A stretch of DNA of 64,000 nucleotides from contig NZ_FPJG01000006.1 in the NCBI RefSeq assembly GCF_900119165.1, forward strand, positions 7,974,001-8,038,000. Reading direction: 5' to 3'. This stretch comes from Amycolatopsis australiensis (GTDB lineage Bacteria; Actinomycetota; Actinomycetes; Mycobacteriales; Pseudonocardiaceae). Shown here piece by piece: positions 42,620 to 51,555 of the stretch. A program made the position numbers and the translations under genes. Position 1 is the first letter of the stretch. Each line of letters begins with the position of its first letter. Below the pieces are notes generated by a model. The model was not told where the DNA came from and searched no databases. It saw only the letters and a list, made by a program, of their open reading frames with translations.

Positions 42620-43030
42620 ATGTACTCCACCGAGATCGAGGTCCGCACCGGCTCCGAAGCCGTCGTCCACGACCTCACCCACGAGGCCGAGGCGTTCCTG
42701 CGCGACGCCGACGCGGCGGACGGGCTGCTGCACGTCTGGGTCCCGCACGCCACCGCCGGGCTGGCGATCCTCGAGACCGGCGCCGGCAGCGACGAGGACC
42801 TGCTGACCGCGCTCGACGAGCTGCTCCCCCGCGACGGCCGCTGGCGGCACCGGCACGGGAGCCCGGGTCACGGCCGTGACCACGTGCTGCCGGCGCTGGT
42901 GCCGCCCTACGCGACCATCCCGGTGCTCGGCGGCGTCCTCGCGCTGGGCACCTGGCAGTCGATCTGCCTAGTGGACACCAACCTCGACAACCCGGTCCGC
43001 AAGGTGCGGTTCAGCCTGCTGGCGGGCTGA
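42620..43030 (+). CDS. yjbQ: YjbQ family protein (UPF0047)
   Basis: A 136-residue single-domain protein. The conserved signatures are VWVPHATAGLAILE, HRHGSPGHGRDHVLPALVPP and LALGTWQSICLVD, with a cluster of His residues that bind metal. Members have thiamine-phosphate synthase side activity, but the true role is unclear. It starts 10 bp after the MFS gene and probably shares its transcript. Its last 63 bp are overlapped by a gene on the other strand. Confidence 0.88.
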   Translation: MYSTEIEVRTGSEAVVHDLTHEAEAFLRDADAADGLLHVWVPHATAGLAILETGAGSDEDLLTALDELLPRDGRWRHRHGSPGHGRDHVLPALVPPYATIPVLGGVLALGTWQSICLVDTNLDNPVRKVRFSLLAG

Positions 43031-43960
43031 CCGGCCCGGCCACAGCACCAGCACCAGCCCGGCGGCCAGCAGTGCGCCGAGCACCCAGATCCCGGTCGTG
43101 ACGTCGGGTGCGTCCGGCACGCCCTGGAGCAGGCTGCGCAGCCCTTCGGCCGAGAAGCGGAACGGCGTCCACGACCACAGCAGCGCGCGGTAGGCCGGGT
43201 TCAGCAGCTCCGGGACCTGGCCGGCGACCGCGGGCGCGACCAGGTACAGCGGCCCGAGCACGGCCATCGCGCGCAGCCCGAGCAGGCGCAGCAGCCCGGC
43301 CTGCACGGCGGCGAACGCCGTCGCGGCGAGGAAGACGAAGCCGAGGACTCCGGCGTCCAGCGGGAGCGTGGCGTCCCACAGCGCGAAGAACCCGGCGACG
43401 ACCGCCGTGACCAGCACGCCGACCCCGACGACCTGCGCGAACCGCGCGCCCGCCCCGATCGTGCGGCCGGCCCGCTTCGCCAGCTGCGTCAGCGCGAGGC
43501 CGCCCGCGAGCGCGCCGATCCAGGCGAGCGCGGACGCCGCCAGCGGCGCGGTCCGGCCGGCGAGGCTCACCGGGTGCAGCACCTCCTGCTTCGGTGGCCC
43601 GGCCAGCGCGGCCGCGGCGCCGGTGAGCGCCTGCTGCGCGACCTGGGTGCCCGCCGGGTTGACCGCGCCGGACGTCACGACCGTCGCGGACGGGCCGGGC
43701 CCGAGTTCGAGCACCGCGTAGACCTTCTTGTCCTCCAGCAGCTGCCGTGCTTCGGACGGCGACGCGACGGTCCAGCCGAGCTGGCCGCCGCCGTGGGCGG
43801 TGACGCGCTGCGCCACTTCGGGCGGCGCGGCGAGCGCGACCGGGACGTGGTCCGGCGCGACGGTGGCCTGCGCGCCGAAGGTGAGGAACCCGAGCACCAC
43901 GGCCACCAGTGCGCCGGCCACCGCCGCGACCAGGGCGAGCGCCCCGACGGAACGGGACAT
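42968..43960 (-). CDS. ABC-2/YhgE-like integral membrane protein
   Basis: A 330-residue membrane protein. One helix at about 5-27 is followed by an external domain (30-130, with LLEDKKVYAVLELG), then five or six helices from about 150. This is the shape of YhgE/Pip and DUF3533-type ABC-2 permease-like proteins, in which no ATPase gene is needed nearby. ATG 43960 is chosen over 43972 because GGAGG lies just five bases before it. The stop lies 63 bp inside the convergent yjbQ gene, a long overlap. Function unknown; candidates are export of lipids or drugs. Confidence 0.72.
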   Translation of the reverse strand: MSRSVGALALVAAVAGALVAVVLGFLTFGAQATVAPDHVPVALAAPPEVAQRVTAHGGGQLGWTVASPSEARQLLEDKKVYAVLELGPGPSATVVTSGAVNPAGTQVAQQALTGAAAALAGPPKQEVLHPVSLAGRTAPLAASALAWIGALAGGLALTQLAKRAGRTIGAGARFAQVVGVGVLVTAVVAGFFALWDATLPLDAGVLGFVFLAATAFAAVQAGLLRLLGLRAMAVLGPLYLVAPAVAGQVPELLNPAYRALLWSWTPFRFSAEGLRSLLQGVPDAPDVTTGIWVLGALLAAGLVLVLWPGRSARQQAEPHLADRVVEVGVH

Positions 43961-44065
43961 GACGACCTCCATTTATTCGTCACTTGTTGAATTGATGCCC
44001 AAGGTACGACGCGCCCGCCGAGAAGTCAACGCATGTTGAATAGTGGTCCCGGTAACCTCGAGGTC

Positions 44066-44755
44066 GTGACGACGAAGCGGCTGGTGCTCTGGGACATCGA
44101 CCACACGCTGGTGGACTTCACCGGCCTCGGCTCCGCCTGGTACGCCGCGGCGCTGGCCGCGACGACCGGCACCGAGCTGGTCTCCTACCCGGACTTCGGC
44201 GGCCGCACCGAGCGTGCGATCAGCACGGACCTGCTGACCGCGCACGGGATCGAGCCGACCGAGGAGCTGCTGCAGGCGCTGTGGCTGGCACTGATCGCGG
44301 AGTCCGAGCGGGCCGTCGAGCGCCTGCCGGCGTCGGGCCGGGCGCTGCCGGGCGCGGCCGAGGCGCTGGCCGCGTTCGCCGGCCAGGACGGCGTCGTGCA
44401 GTCGCTCGTCACCGGCAACCTGCCGGAGATCTCGCGGCACAAGCTGGCCGCGTTCGGCCTGGACGAGCACCTCGACCTGGAGATCGGCGGCTACGGCACG
44501 CTCTCGGCGCACCGGCCGGACCTCGTGCCGCACGCCGTCGCGCAGGCCGCGGCCAAGCACGGCACGGAGTTCGGCGCCGTGGTCGTCATCGGCGACACCC
44601 CGAACGACGTCGAAGCCGCCCTGGACCACGGCGCGGTCTCGGTCGCGGTGGCGACCGGCCACTACGCTCCGGAGGAGCTGCGGGCGGCGGGCGCGCACAC
44701 GGTGTTGCCGGATCTGGCCGACATCGACGCCGTCCGGGCCGCGGTTCTGGGCTGA
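44066..44755 (+). CDS. HAD-superfamily hydrolase
   Basis: A 229-residue phosphatase of HAD subfamily IA. Nucleophile motif WDIDHTLVD (D10, D12), motif II SLVTGN, motif III Lys/Arg region around AHRPD, and motif IV GDTPNDVEAA. A helical cap sits between about 16 and 95. It resembles phosphoglycolate phosphatase/PGM-like enzymes; the substrate is unknown. The start is GTG 44066, where the Rossmann strand begins. It is divergent from the membrane protein gene. Confidence 0.85.
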   Translation: MTTKRLVLWDIDHTLVDFTGLGSAWYAAALAATTGTELVSYPDFGGRTERAISTDLLTAHGIEPTEELLQALWLALIAESERAVERLPASGRALPGAAEALAAFAGQDGVVQSLVTGNLPEISRHKLAAFGLDEHLDLEIGGYGTLSAHRPDLVPHAVAQAAAKHGTEFGAVVVIGDTPNDVEAALDHGAVSVAVATGHYAPEELRAAGAHTVLPDLADIDAVRAAVLG

Positions 44756-44865
44756 GCCTGGTCCTTCCGAGGGGGTGACCCTCAGTCGAAGGGAGGACTC
44801 CCCTAGGGGAAAAGTCGTTCCTTTGCCTGATGCCCGCGGCGGCCGCGGTCGCCAGACTCTTCTCC

Positions 44866-46989
44866 ATGACCGAAACAGGGGCGGCGGCCGGGTCCGCCGG
44901 AGGGGGACGCATCCGCGGGACGGTCGCGGTGCTGAGGCAGCGGCTGCCGTTCACCAGCGGCGTCACGCTCGCCATGCTGGTGCTGGCCGTCGTCACGGGT
45001 GCGCTGTGGAACGCCGCGGAAGACCGGGCGGCCTATCCGTTCGTCGCCTACGGGCTGCCGTCGCTGGAGGCGGGCCGGTGGTGGACGATGCTCACCGGGC
45101 CGTTCTTCGCCGTCATCCCCTGGTATTACCTGCCGATGGTCGGCAGCTTCGCGCTCTTCGCCGGTTTCGCCGAGTGGAAGCTGGGCACGCGTCGCGCGAT
45201 GGCCGTGACGATCGGCGGCCAGTTCGTCGCGGTGCTCGTCGCGACGCAGTTCCTCGCGCTGTCCCGCAACTCCGGCTGGCTGTGGGCGGAACGCGTCGCG
45301 GGCAGCCTCGACGTCGGCTTCTCGGGTGGCGCGCTGGCCGCGGTCGCGGTCGCCAGCGCGACACTGCGGCCGCCGTGGGCGCTGCGGCTGCGGGCGGGGC
45401 TGTGCGTGTACGCCGGCGTCGCGATCGTCTACGTCGGCACGCTCGCCGACCTCGTGCACTTCTTCGCGCTGGTGGTGGCGATCCCGCTCGGCAACCGGCT
45501 CGTCGGGGCCCGCCGGGTGCCGTCGGCGGGGCCGAACCTGCGGGAGTGGCGGCTGCTGACCGTCGCGGGCCTGCTGTTGCTCACCATCGCCGAGATCGTG
45601 ATGTTCCTGGTGCCGGGCGACGGCCCGTTCGGGTCAGCGGAAGGGGTTTCGCTGTCGGCGCCGGAGCTGGCGGTGCTGGTGCTCCTCGTCGTGCCGATGC
45701 TCAACGGGCTGCGCAAGGGCGGCCGGGTCGCGTGGCGCTGGGCGGTCGCGTTGTCGGCTTTCGTGACGCTGCAAGGACTTGTCGTCGGGACGCTGGCCGG
45801 GCTGGCCGACCTCCTCGGCGGCGACTACGACACCACGGGCCTGCCGCTGTTCATGGTGGACAATCTCTTGTGGACGATCGAACTGGTCGTCTTGCTGGCC
45901 GCGCAGCACGCTTTCCGCGTGCCGTCGCGGCGACGGCAGCGGCGGCACAGCCAGGGGCCGGGGCCCGCGCTGGCCCGCACGCTGCTCGGACGGCACGGTG
46001 GAAGCACGCTGTCGTGGATGACGACGTGGCCGCGCAACACCTACTTCGTCCCCCAGAACGGCCGGTCGTACCTGGCCTACCGGCGGCACGCGGGCGTCGC
46101 GGTGGCGCTGGGCGACCCGATCGCCCCGGACGGCACGGCGGCGGCCACGGTCACGGAGTTCGCCGCGATGTGCGAGAACTCGGGCCTGGTGCCGTGCGTG
46201 TTCTCGGCGACGGAGGCGACGGTCGCGGCGACGCGCGAGCTGGGCTGGCAGCACGTCCAGGTGGCCGAGGACAACGTGCTCGACCTGGAGGGCCTGGAGT
46301 TCCGCGGCAAGGCGTGGCAGGACGTCCGCTCGGCGCTGAACAAGGCGGCCAAGCAGGACATCGAGTTCCGGCTGATCCGCTTGGCCGACCAGCCGGAACC
46401 GATCCTCGCGCAGGTGCGGGCGCTGTCGGAGGAATGGATGTCGGGCAAGGGAATGCCGGAGATGGGCTTCACCCTGGGCGGCCTGGACGAGGCCATGGAC
46501 CCGGCGACGCGGGTGGGCCTGGCGGTGGACGCGGAGGGAACGGTCCACGGCGTGACATCGTGGCTGCCGGTGTACACGGGAGCGGGCAAGATCGGCGGCT
46601 GGACCCTGGACGTCATGCGCCGCAGCGCCCACGGTTTCCGCCCGGTGATGGAGTTCCTGATCGCGTCGGCCTGCCTGGAGTTCCGCGCGGAGGGAGCCCG
46701 GTTCGTGTCGCTGTCGGGAGCGCCTTTGGCCCGTAGCGGAACCGGGGCGCCGGCGCGTCCGGTGGACCGGGCACTGGAGTCGCTCGGGCGCGTGATGGAG
46801 CCGTACTACGGATTCCGTTCGCTGCACGCGTTCAAGGCGAAGTTCCAGCCGCGCCGGGTGCCGCTGTACCTGGCGTACCGGGACGAGGCCGACCTGCCGC
46901 GGGTGGGGCTGGCGCTGAGCCGGGCTTACCTGCCGGACGTCCGGCTGCGGGAGCTGGCGAAGCTGGTCAGCGGCTCCCGCGCACACTGA
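44866..46989 (+). CDS. Rhomboid-like membrane domain fused to DUF2156 (MprF-like transferase)
   Basis: A 707-residue two-part protein. Residues 1-380 are membrane. The first six helices look rhomboid-like: GRWWTMLTGPFF near 70, GFSGG with S143, and H188 in ADLVHFFALVVAIPLG. Further helices run from about 225 to 350. The cytoplasmic part (about 395-690) is the DUF2156/GNAT-type domain of MprF and LPG synthases, with RNTYFVPQNGRSYLAYRRHAGVAVALGDPIAP and SALNKAAKQDIEFRL. It probably adds an amino acid to phosphatidylglycerol, changing surface charge, or is a relative with another acyl acceptor. The start could also be ATG 44830; I favour 44866. A TCCCCTAGGGGA palindrome at 44799-44810 precedes it. 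Confidence 0.8.
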   Translation: MTETGAAAGSAGGGRIRGTVAVLRQRLPFTSGVTLAMLVLAVVTGALWNAAEDRAAYPFVAYGLPSLEAGRWWTMLTGPFFAVIPWYYLPMVGSFALFAGFAEWKLGTRRAMAVTIGGQFVAVLVATQFLALSRNSGWLWAERVAGSLDVGFSGGALAAVAVASATLRPPWALRLRAGLCVYAGVAIVYVGTLADLVHFFALVVAIPLGNRLVGARRVPSAGPNLREWRLLTVAGLLLLTIAEIVMFLVPGDGPFGSAEGVSLSAPELAVLVLLVVPMLNGLRKGGRVAWRWAVALSAFVTLQGLVVGTLAGLADLLGGDYDTTGLPLFMVDNLLWTIELVVLLAAQHAFRVPSRRRQRRHSQGPGPALARTLLGRHGGSTLSWMTTWPRNTYFVPQNGRSYLAYRRHAGVAVALGDPIAPDGTAAATVTEFAAMCENSGLVPCVFSATEATVAATRELGWQHVQVAEDNVLDLEGLEFRGKAWQDVRSALNKAAKQDIEFRLIRLADQPEPILAQVRALSEEWMSGKGMPEMGFTLGGLDEAMDPATRVGLAVDAEGTVHGVTSWLPVYTGAGKIGGWTLDVMRRSAHGFRPVMEFLIASACLEFRAEGARFVSLSGAPLARSGTGAPARPVDRALESLGRVMEPYYGFRSLHAFKAKFQPRRVPLYLAYRDEADLPRVGLALSRAYLPDVRLRELAKLVSGSRAH

Positions 46990-47308
46990 TCCGCTTCGGC
47001 AAGCGGCTCTTGCGCCCCGGCGGGCGGAACGAGAAAGGGCGGCGCCGGGTGGGCAGACCTGCGGCGCGTCCGGCTGCGGGAGCTGGCGAAGCTGGTCAGC
47101 GGCTCTTGCGCCGGCTGATCACGTTCTCGTCCTTCTCGGTCTTCCGCCGGTCATGACTTCGTCGCGCTGCTCCGGACGTCCGGGACCCGTGGCCGACGCG
47201 GAGCACGAAACCGTCCGCAGCGGCCCGGATCACGCGAGCCGTCTTCCCGCCTCACCGGTCATGGGTGCACAGCCTGCCGAATTCCGGCGTCGCGCGGCAG
47301 CGGTGTGC
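46990..47308. repeat. Gene-free stretch with a displaced copy of the preceding gene's 3' end
   Basis: 38 bp ending the MprF-like gene (46939-46976) recur exactly at 47068-47105, 129 bp further on. The copy keeps the same frame, reads VRLRELAKLVSGS and also ends in TGA (47116-47118). A third fragment, CGGCTCTTGCGCC, lies at 47003-47015. The rest of the stretch to 47308 holds no supported gene. Confidence 0.75.
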
Positions 47309-48073
47309 CTACCTCGGCGGCGTGGTCGGGTTCGGGACGAACCGGTAGCTGCGCACGATCCGCAGCAGGTCGTCGCGGACCGAACCACCGGCGCGGTCGC
47401 TGTCCGCGTATGCCACCACCACGCCCGACGCTCCCGCACCGCTCCCGAACCCCATGGCCGCGACCAGGGCGTGCTTCGCCGCGCACTCCCCCGTTCCCGG
47501 CATCACCTGGGCGACGACCACCCGGGCCGGGGCCTTCGTGCCGTCGGCTTTGGTGATCTCCGCGTCCGTGCCCGGCTCCGCCTCGAGCGTCCCGCCGTAC
47601 GCCGCCGTCGTCAGGTCCGTGGCCGCCTTGCGGGCCGCCGCCTCGGGGTCCGCCACCGGCTCCGTTGTGACGCCCGCGCCGCCCAGGGGCGCCCGGCCGC
47701 ACGCGTTCCTGCCCAGGAACGCGCTCGTGATCAGCCGGATCCCGGCCCCGGCCCAGCTCTGCTGCGTGTCCGGGGCCGGTTGCCAGTCCGGCGGGACGTC
47801 GTAGGCATACGAACCCACCTGGCCCGCCACCGCCTGCCAGCCGGGGACCACCGCGGGCACCACGGCCCGCGGTGCCGGCGTCTCGATGACCGGTGCGGGT
47901 GCCGACGCCGCCGGGCGGGGTTTGCCCACGCCCAGCGCGTTCAGGATTCCCGCGACCAGCGCGATGAACGCCAGCCCGAACCAGGGCGCCCGCCGCCACT
48001 TCAGCGGTTTCGGCGCCGGCCGGATCCGCTTCGGACGCGCGCGCGGCGTGTCCGCGGGCTCCGAACCGCCCAT
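47309..48073 (-). CDS. Membrane-anchored protein downstream of proS
   Basis: A 254-residue protein. After a basic, Pro-rich cytoplasmic start (about 1-30, RPKRIRPAPKPLKWRRA) comes one helix (about 31-48, PWFGLAFIALVAGILNALG), a Pro/Ala linker and a ~190-residue external domain with three Cys. The ATG shares one base with the proS stop (TGATG), so translation is coupled. No family recognised; the external domain reads GWQAVAGQVGSYAYDVPPDWQPAP at its start and ends VRDDLLRIVRSYRFVP, a pattern seen in actinobacterial lipoprotein-like proteins of unknown role. Confidence 0.72.
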   Translation of the reverse strand: MGGSEPADTPRARPKRIRPAPKPLKWRRAPWFGLAFIALVAGILNALGVGKPRPAASAPAPVIETPAPRAVVPAVVPGWQAVAGQVGSYAYDVPPDWQPAPDTQQSWAGAGIRLITSAFLGRNACGRAPLGGAGVTTEPVADPEAAARKAATDLTTAAYGGTLEAEPGTDAEITKADGTKAPARVVVAQVMPGTGECAAKHALVAAMGFGSGAGASGVVVAYADSDRAGGSVRDDLLRIVRSYRFVPNPTTPPR

Positions 48074-49821
48074 CAGGACCGGACGAGCTTGACCAGGTGC
48101 TCGACGACGGCGTCGACCGCGATCTCCTCGCGCTCGCCCGAGCGCCGGTCCTTGACCTCGACGACGCCGTTGGCCAGGCCGCGCCCGACCACGAGGATGG
48201 TCGGCACGCCGACCAGCTCGGCGTCGGCGAACTTGACGCCCGGCGTCGCCTTGCGGTCGTCGAGGATGACCTCGAGGCCGGCCGCGTCCAGCTCGGCGGC
48301 GATCTTCTCGGCGCCGGCCGCGACGGTCTCGTCCTTGCCCGCGATGACGATGTGCACGTCGAACGGCGACACCTCGCGCGGCCAGATCAGGCCCAGGTCG
48401 TCGTGGTTCTGCTCGGCGAGGACGCCGACCAGCCGCGAGACGCCGACGCCGTAGGAGCCCATCGTGATCCGGATCGGCTTGGAGTCGGGGCCGAGCGCGT
48501 CCACCTCGAACGCGTCGGTGTACTTGCGGCCGAGCTGGAAGATGTGCCCGATCTCGATGCCGCGCGCGGCGACGAGCGTGCCGTGCCCGTCCGGCGACGG
48601 GTCGCCCTCGCGGACCTCGGCGGCCTCGATGGTGCCGTCCGGGGTGAAGTCGCGGCCGGCCAGCAGGTCGACGACGTGGTGGTCGACCTTGTCGGCCCCG
48701 GTGACCCAGGCGGTGCCGGGGACGATCCGCGGGTCGGCGAGGTAGCGCACGCCGTTGTCCTGCAACGCCTTCGGGCCGATGTAGCCCTTGACGAGGAACG
48801 GGTTCTTCGCGAAGTCGGCCTCGTCGAGCAGCGCGACCTCGGCCGGCTCCAGCGACGCTTCGAGGCGCTTCATGTCCACTTCGCGGTCGCCCGGGACCGC
48901 GACGCAGACCAGCTCCCACTCGGCGGAGCCCGGCTGACGCGTCTTGAGCATGACGTTCTTCAGCGTGTCCGCGGCGGTGAACGTGCGGCCGAGATCCGCC
49001 TTGTTGAGGAACTCGACGAGCGACTCGATGGTGGGCGTGTTCGGCGTGTGGTGCACCTGCGCCTCCGGGCGGCCTTCGATGGGCTGCGCGGGCGGCGGCG
49101 GCGTGACGACGGCTTCGACGTTCGCCGCGTACCCCGACTCGGTGCTGCGGACGTAGGTGTCCTCGCCCGTCTCGGCGACGGCGAGGAACTCCTCGGACGC
49201 CGAGCCGCCCATCGCCCCCGACGTCGCCTTCACGACGACGTACTCGAGGCCGAGGCGGTCGAACAGCTTGATGTAGGCGTCGCGGTGGGCCTGGTAGGAG
49301 CGGGCGAGACCCTCGTCGTCGAGGTCGAAAGAGTAGGAGTCCTTCATGACGAACTCGCGGCCGCGGAGGATCCCGGCGCGGGGACGCGCTTCGTCGCGGT
49401 ACTTGGTCTGGATCTGGTAGAGCGTGACCGGGTAGTCGCGGTACGAGCTGTACTCGCCCTTCACGGTGAGGGCGAACAGCTCCTCGTGCGTCGGGCCGAG
49501 GAGGTAGTCGGCGCCCTTGCGGTCCTTGAGGCGGAAGAGGCCGTCGCCGTACTCGGTCCAGCGGCCGGTGGCCTCGTAGGGCTCTTTCGGCAGCAACGCG
49601 GGGAACTGGATCTCCTGCGCGCCGATGGCGTTCATCTCTTCGCGGACGACGGCCTCGATGCGGCGCAGGACGCGCAGGCCCAGCGGCAGCCAGGAGTACC
49701 CGCCCGGGGCGACCCGGCGGACATAGCCGGCGCGTACCAGGAGCCGGTGGCTCGGTACCTCGGCGTCCGCCGGATCCTCGCGCAACGTGCGAAGGAACAA
49801 CGACGAAGTCCTGGTGATCAC
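48073..49821 (-). CDS. proS: Prolyl-tRNA synthetase (bacterial type)
   Basis: A 582-residue class II synthetase that charges tRNA-Pro. Motif 1 is in [29 protein letters not shown] (about 48-77), motif 2 is [28 protein letters not shown] (about 138-165), and motif 3 is [18 protein letters not shown] (about 446-463). Between motifs 2 and 3 lies the ~180-residue editing insertion (INS) of bacterial ProRS, which clears Ala-tRNA. The C-terminal anticodon domain is complete. The GTG start at 49821 follows GGGAG at eight bases. Confidence 0.96.
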   Translation of the reverse strand: MITRTSSLFLRTLREDPADAEVPSHRLLVRAGYVRRVAPGGYSWLPLGLRVLRRIEAVVREEMNAIGAQEIQFPALLPKEPYEATGRWTEYGDGLFRLKDRKGADYLLGPTHEELFALTVKGEYSSYRDYPVTLYQIQTKYRDEARPRAGILRGREFVMKDSYSFDLDDEGLARSYQAHRDAYIKLFDRLGLEYVVVKATSGAMGGSASEEFLAVAETGEDTYVRSTESGYAANVEAVVTPPPPAQPIEGRPEAQVHHTPNTPTIESLVEFLNKADLGRTFTAADTLKNVMLKTRQPGSAEWELVCVAVPGDREVDMKRLEASLEPAEVALLDEADFAKNPFLVKGYIGPKALQDNGVRYLADPRIVPGTAWVTGADKVDHHVVDLLAGRDFTPDGTIEAAEVREGDPSPDGHGTLVAARGIEIGHIFQLGRKYTDAFEVDALGPDSKPIRITMGSYGVGVSRLVGVLAEQNHDDLGLIWPREVSPFDVHIVIAGKDETVAAGAEKIAAELDAAGLEVILDDRKATPGVKFADAELVGVPTILVVGRGLANGVVEVKDRRSGEREEIAVDAVVEHLVKLVRS

Positions 49822-49944
49822 TGCGGGGCTCCCTGCTCCGGGCGGGTGTGAATATCCCGCTCAGGGTAGTCAACGACCCGGCCGCGACTCCAACGGGTTA
49901 CTCGGCGCCCGGTTTTTGTCGGTGGTGGCCGCTAGCTTCACGAC

Positions 49945-50289
49945 ATGGCGATCCACATGGGCATGATCACGATCGACTGCGCGGACCCCAGAGGCCTGGC
50001 GCAGTTCTGGACGGCAGCGCTGGGCACGACGGTGGCGCAGGACTACGACGGCGAGTTCCTGGTGCTGGCCCCGCCCGAGGGCGGGCTGCCGCTGGGGCTG
50101 CAGCGGGTACCGGAGCCGCGGCCGGGGAAGAACAGGGTGCACATCGACTTCGGCGGTGACGACCGGGCTGCGGAGGTCGAGCGGCTCGTCGGGTTGGGGG
50201 CCGAGGAGGTGGATGAGCACGAGGTGCCTGGGCTGGCTTGGACCGTGCTGCGGGATCCGGAGGGGAACGAGTTCTGCGTTTCCGGGTGA
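49945..50289 (+). CDS. VOC (glyoxalase/bleomycin-resistance fold) protein
   Basis: A 114-residue protein with two beta-alpha-beta-beta-beta repeats: MITIDCADPRGLAQFWTAALG and NRVHIDFGGDDRAAEVERLVGLGA, then VLRDPEGNEFCVSG. Metal-type residues sit in H67-like HIDF and the final E of GNEF, as in the DUF4440-free, glyoxalase-like PF18029 class. Substrate unknown. It is monocistronic and divergent from proS. Confidence 0.8.
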   Translation: MAIHMGMITIDCADPRGLAQFWTAALGTTVAQDYDGEFLVLAPPEGGLPLGLQRVPEPRPGKNRVHIDFGGDDRAAEVERLVGLGAEEVDEHEVPGLAWTVLRDPEGNEFCVSG

Positions 50290-50652
50290 GTCGGGTCGGG
50301 TGCCAGAGGGCCGGCCGGGGGTGAGGGGCCGGGGTGGGCGGGTGAGGAGGCGGTCGCAAGGTGAGCGGGCGGCTGGGGTGAGCGGGCTGCCCGGGCGAGC
50401 AGGCAGCCGGAAGGTGGGTAGGCCGGTGGGTAAGCCCGCTCTGGGCGCGGTCAGGCGGCCTCCGAGCCGGGCCTTCCCAGCCGGCGCGCAAGGCCCTCGC
50501 GGGAAGCCGCGAGGCGAGCGAGCCCTCCGCGCCAACCGGCCCGCGAGACCTCGGCGCGGGTGCCCGCTTCGACGTCCGCGACTCCGCCGGCTCGGCGCAC
50601 CTGGTCGTCGACCTGCAGGGCCGCTTCCCGCGCTAGCGGGTAGAAAGGCGGC
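50290..50652. other. Gene-free stretch with a degenerate repeat and a gene remnant
   Basis: About 360 bases. 50300-50450 is a GGTGAGCGGGC/GGCCGGGG word mosaic with no fixed period. 50550-50636 keeps the tail of a lost secreted-protein gene (see separate entry). No promoter for the following dehydrogenase is obvious beyond AAAGGCGGC at its start. Confidence 0.6.
50550..50636 (+). pseudogene. Remnant of a secreted-protein C-terminus
   Basis: A 28-codon open stretch with strong G/C third positions reads LGAGARFDVRDSAGSAHLVV then DLQGRFPR and a TAG stop. The pattern of a FDVRDSAGSAHLVVDLQG strand pair is the typical end of repeated beta-rich modules in actinobacterial secreted proteins. Upstream codons lose this bias, and no start is present. 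It looks like a truncated gene end. Confidence 0.4.
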
Positions 50653-51555
50653 ATGAGCGCTCGCGTACTACTGCCCTGGCCCGACATCGAGGTACCGGAC
50701 GGGCTCGACGCCGCCTGCTACGACGGCGTCGAGCCGCCACCGGCCGGCCTGGACGGCGTCGAGTTCTACGTGCTGCCCTACGACCGCGGGCCGGAACCGC
50801 CGAAGCTCATCGGGGAGCTGCCCGCGTTGCGCGTGGTGCAGTCGCTGTCGGCAGGGGTCGAGACGCTCGTGCCGCTGCTGCCCGAGGGGGTGCGGCTGGC
50901 CAATGGGCGCGGGCTGCACGACCTGAGCGTCGCCGAGCACGCCCTCGCGCTGATCCATGCCGCCCAGCGCGACCTGCCGCGCTGGTTCGCGCAGCAGGCC
51001 CGCGGCGAGTGGGTGCGCGAGCACACGCGGTCGCTCGCCGACAGCCGGGTGCTCCTGGTCGGCTACGGCTCCATCGGGCAGGCGATCGAGCGCCAGCTGG
51101 TCGCCGCCGAGGCCGTCGTGACGCGGGTGGCGAGCCGGGCGCGGCCGGCGGAGGACGTCCACGGCGTCGACGAACTGCCCGGCCTGCTGCCCGCTGCCGA
51201 CATCGTGGTCCTGATCCTGCCGGACACCCCCGCGACGCGCGGCCTCATCGACGCGAAGGCTCTGCGCGCGCTGCCCGACGACGCCCTGGTGGTCAACGTC
51301 GGCCGCGGCACGGCGATCGACACCGACGCCCTCGTCGCCGAGACGCGCACCGGACGCCTGCGCGCCGCCCTCGACGTCGTGGACCCGGAACCGCTGCCCG
51401 CCGGCCATCCACTGTGGACGACGAAGGGCGTGGTCATCACCCCGCACATCGCGGGCGGCTCGGCCTCGTTCTACCCGCGGGCGAAGAAGCTGGTGGCGGA
51501 GCAGCTGCGCCGGTACGTCCGGGGCGAGGAGCTGCTCAACCTCGTAGCGCGCTGA
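50653..51555 (+). CDS. D-isomer-specific 2-hydroxyacid dehydrogenase
   Basis: A 300-residue NAD(P)-dependent dehydrogenase. The NAD motif is VLLVGYGSIGQAIERQL (about 134-150); the catalytic set is Arg in VNVGRGTAID, Glu in DVVDPEPLP and His in ITPHIAGGS. It reduces a 2-keto acid such as glyoxylate, hydroxypyruvate or an alpha-keto acid; the exact substrate is unknown. AAAGGCGGC lies before ATG 50653. Its stop overlaps the convergent GNAT gene by 20 bp. Confidence 0.9.
   Translation: MSARVLLPWPDIEVPDGLDAACYDGVEPPPAGLDGVEFYVLPYDRGPEPPKLIGELPALRVVQSLSAGVETLVPLLPEGVRLANGRGLHDLSVAEHALALIHAAQRDLPRWFAQQARGEWVREHTRSLADSRVLLVGYGSIGQAIERQLVAAEAVVTRVASRARPAEDVHGVDELPGLLPAADIVVLILPDTPATRGLIDAKALRALPDDALVVNVGRGTAIDTDALVAETRTGRLRAALDVVDPEPLPAGHPLWTTKGVVITPHIAGGSASFYPRAKKLVAEQLRRYVRGEELLNLVAR

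Noticed and set aside
47153..48454. Plus-strand frame opposite the proS-linked gene
   Set aside because: Antisense shadow with Arg-rich content; the minus-strand gene has a clear membrane anchor and is coupled to proS.
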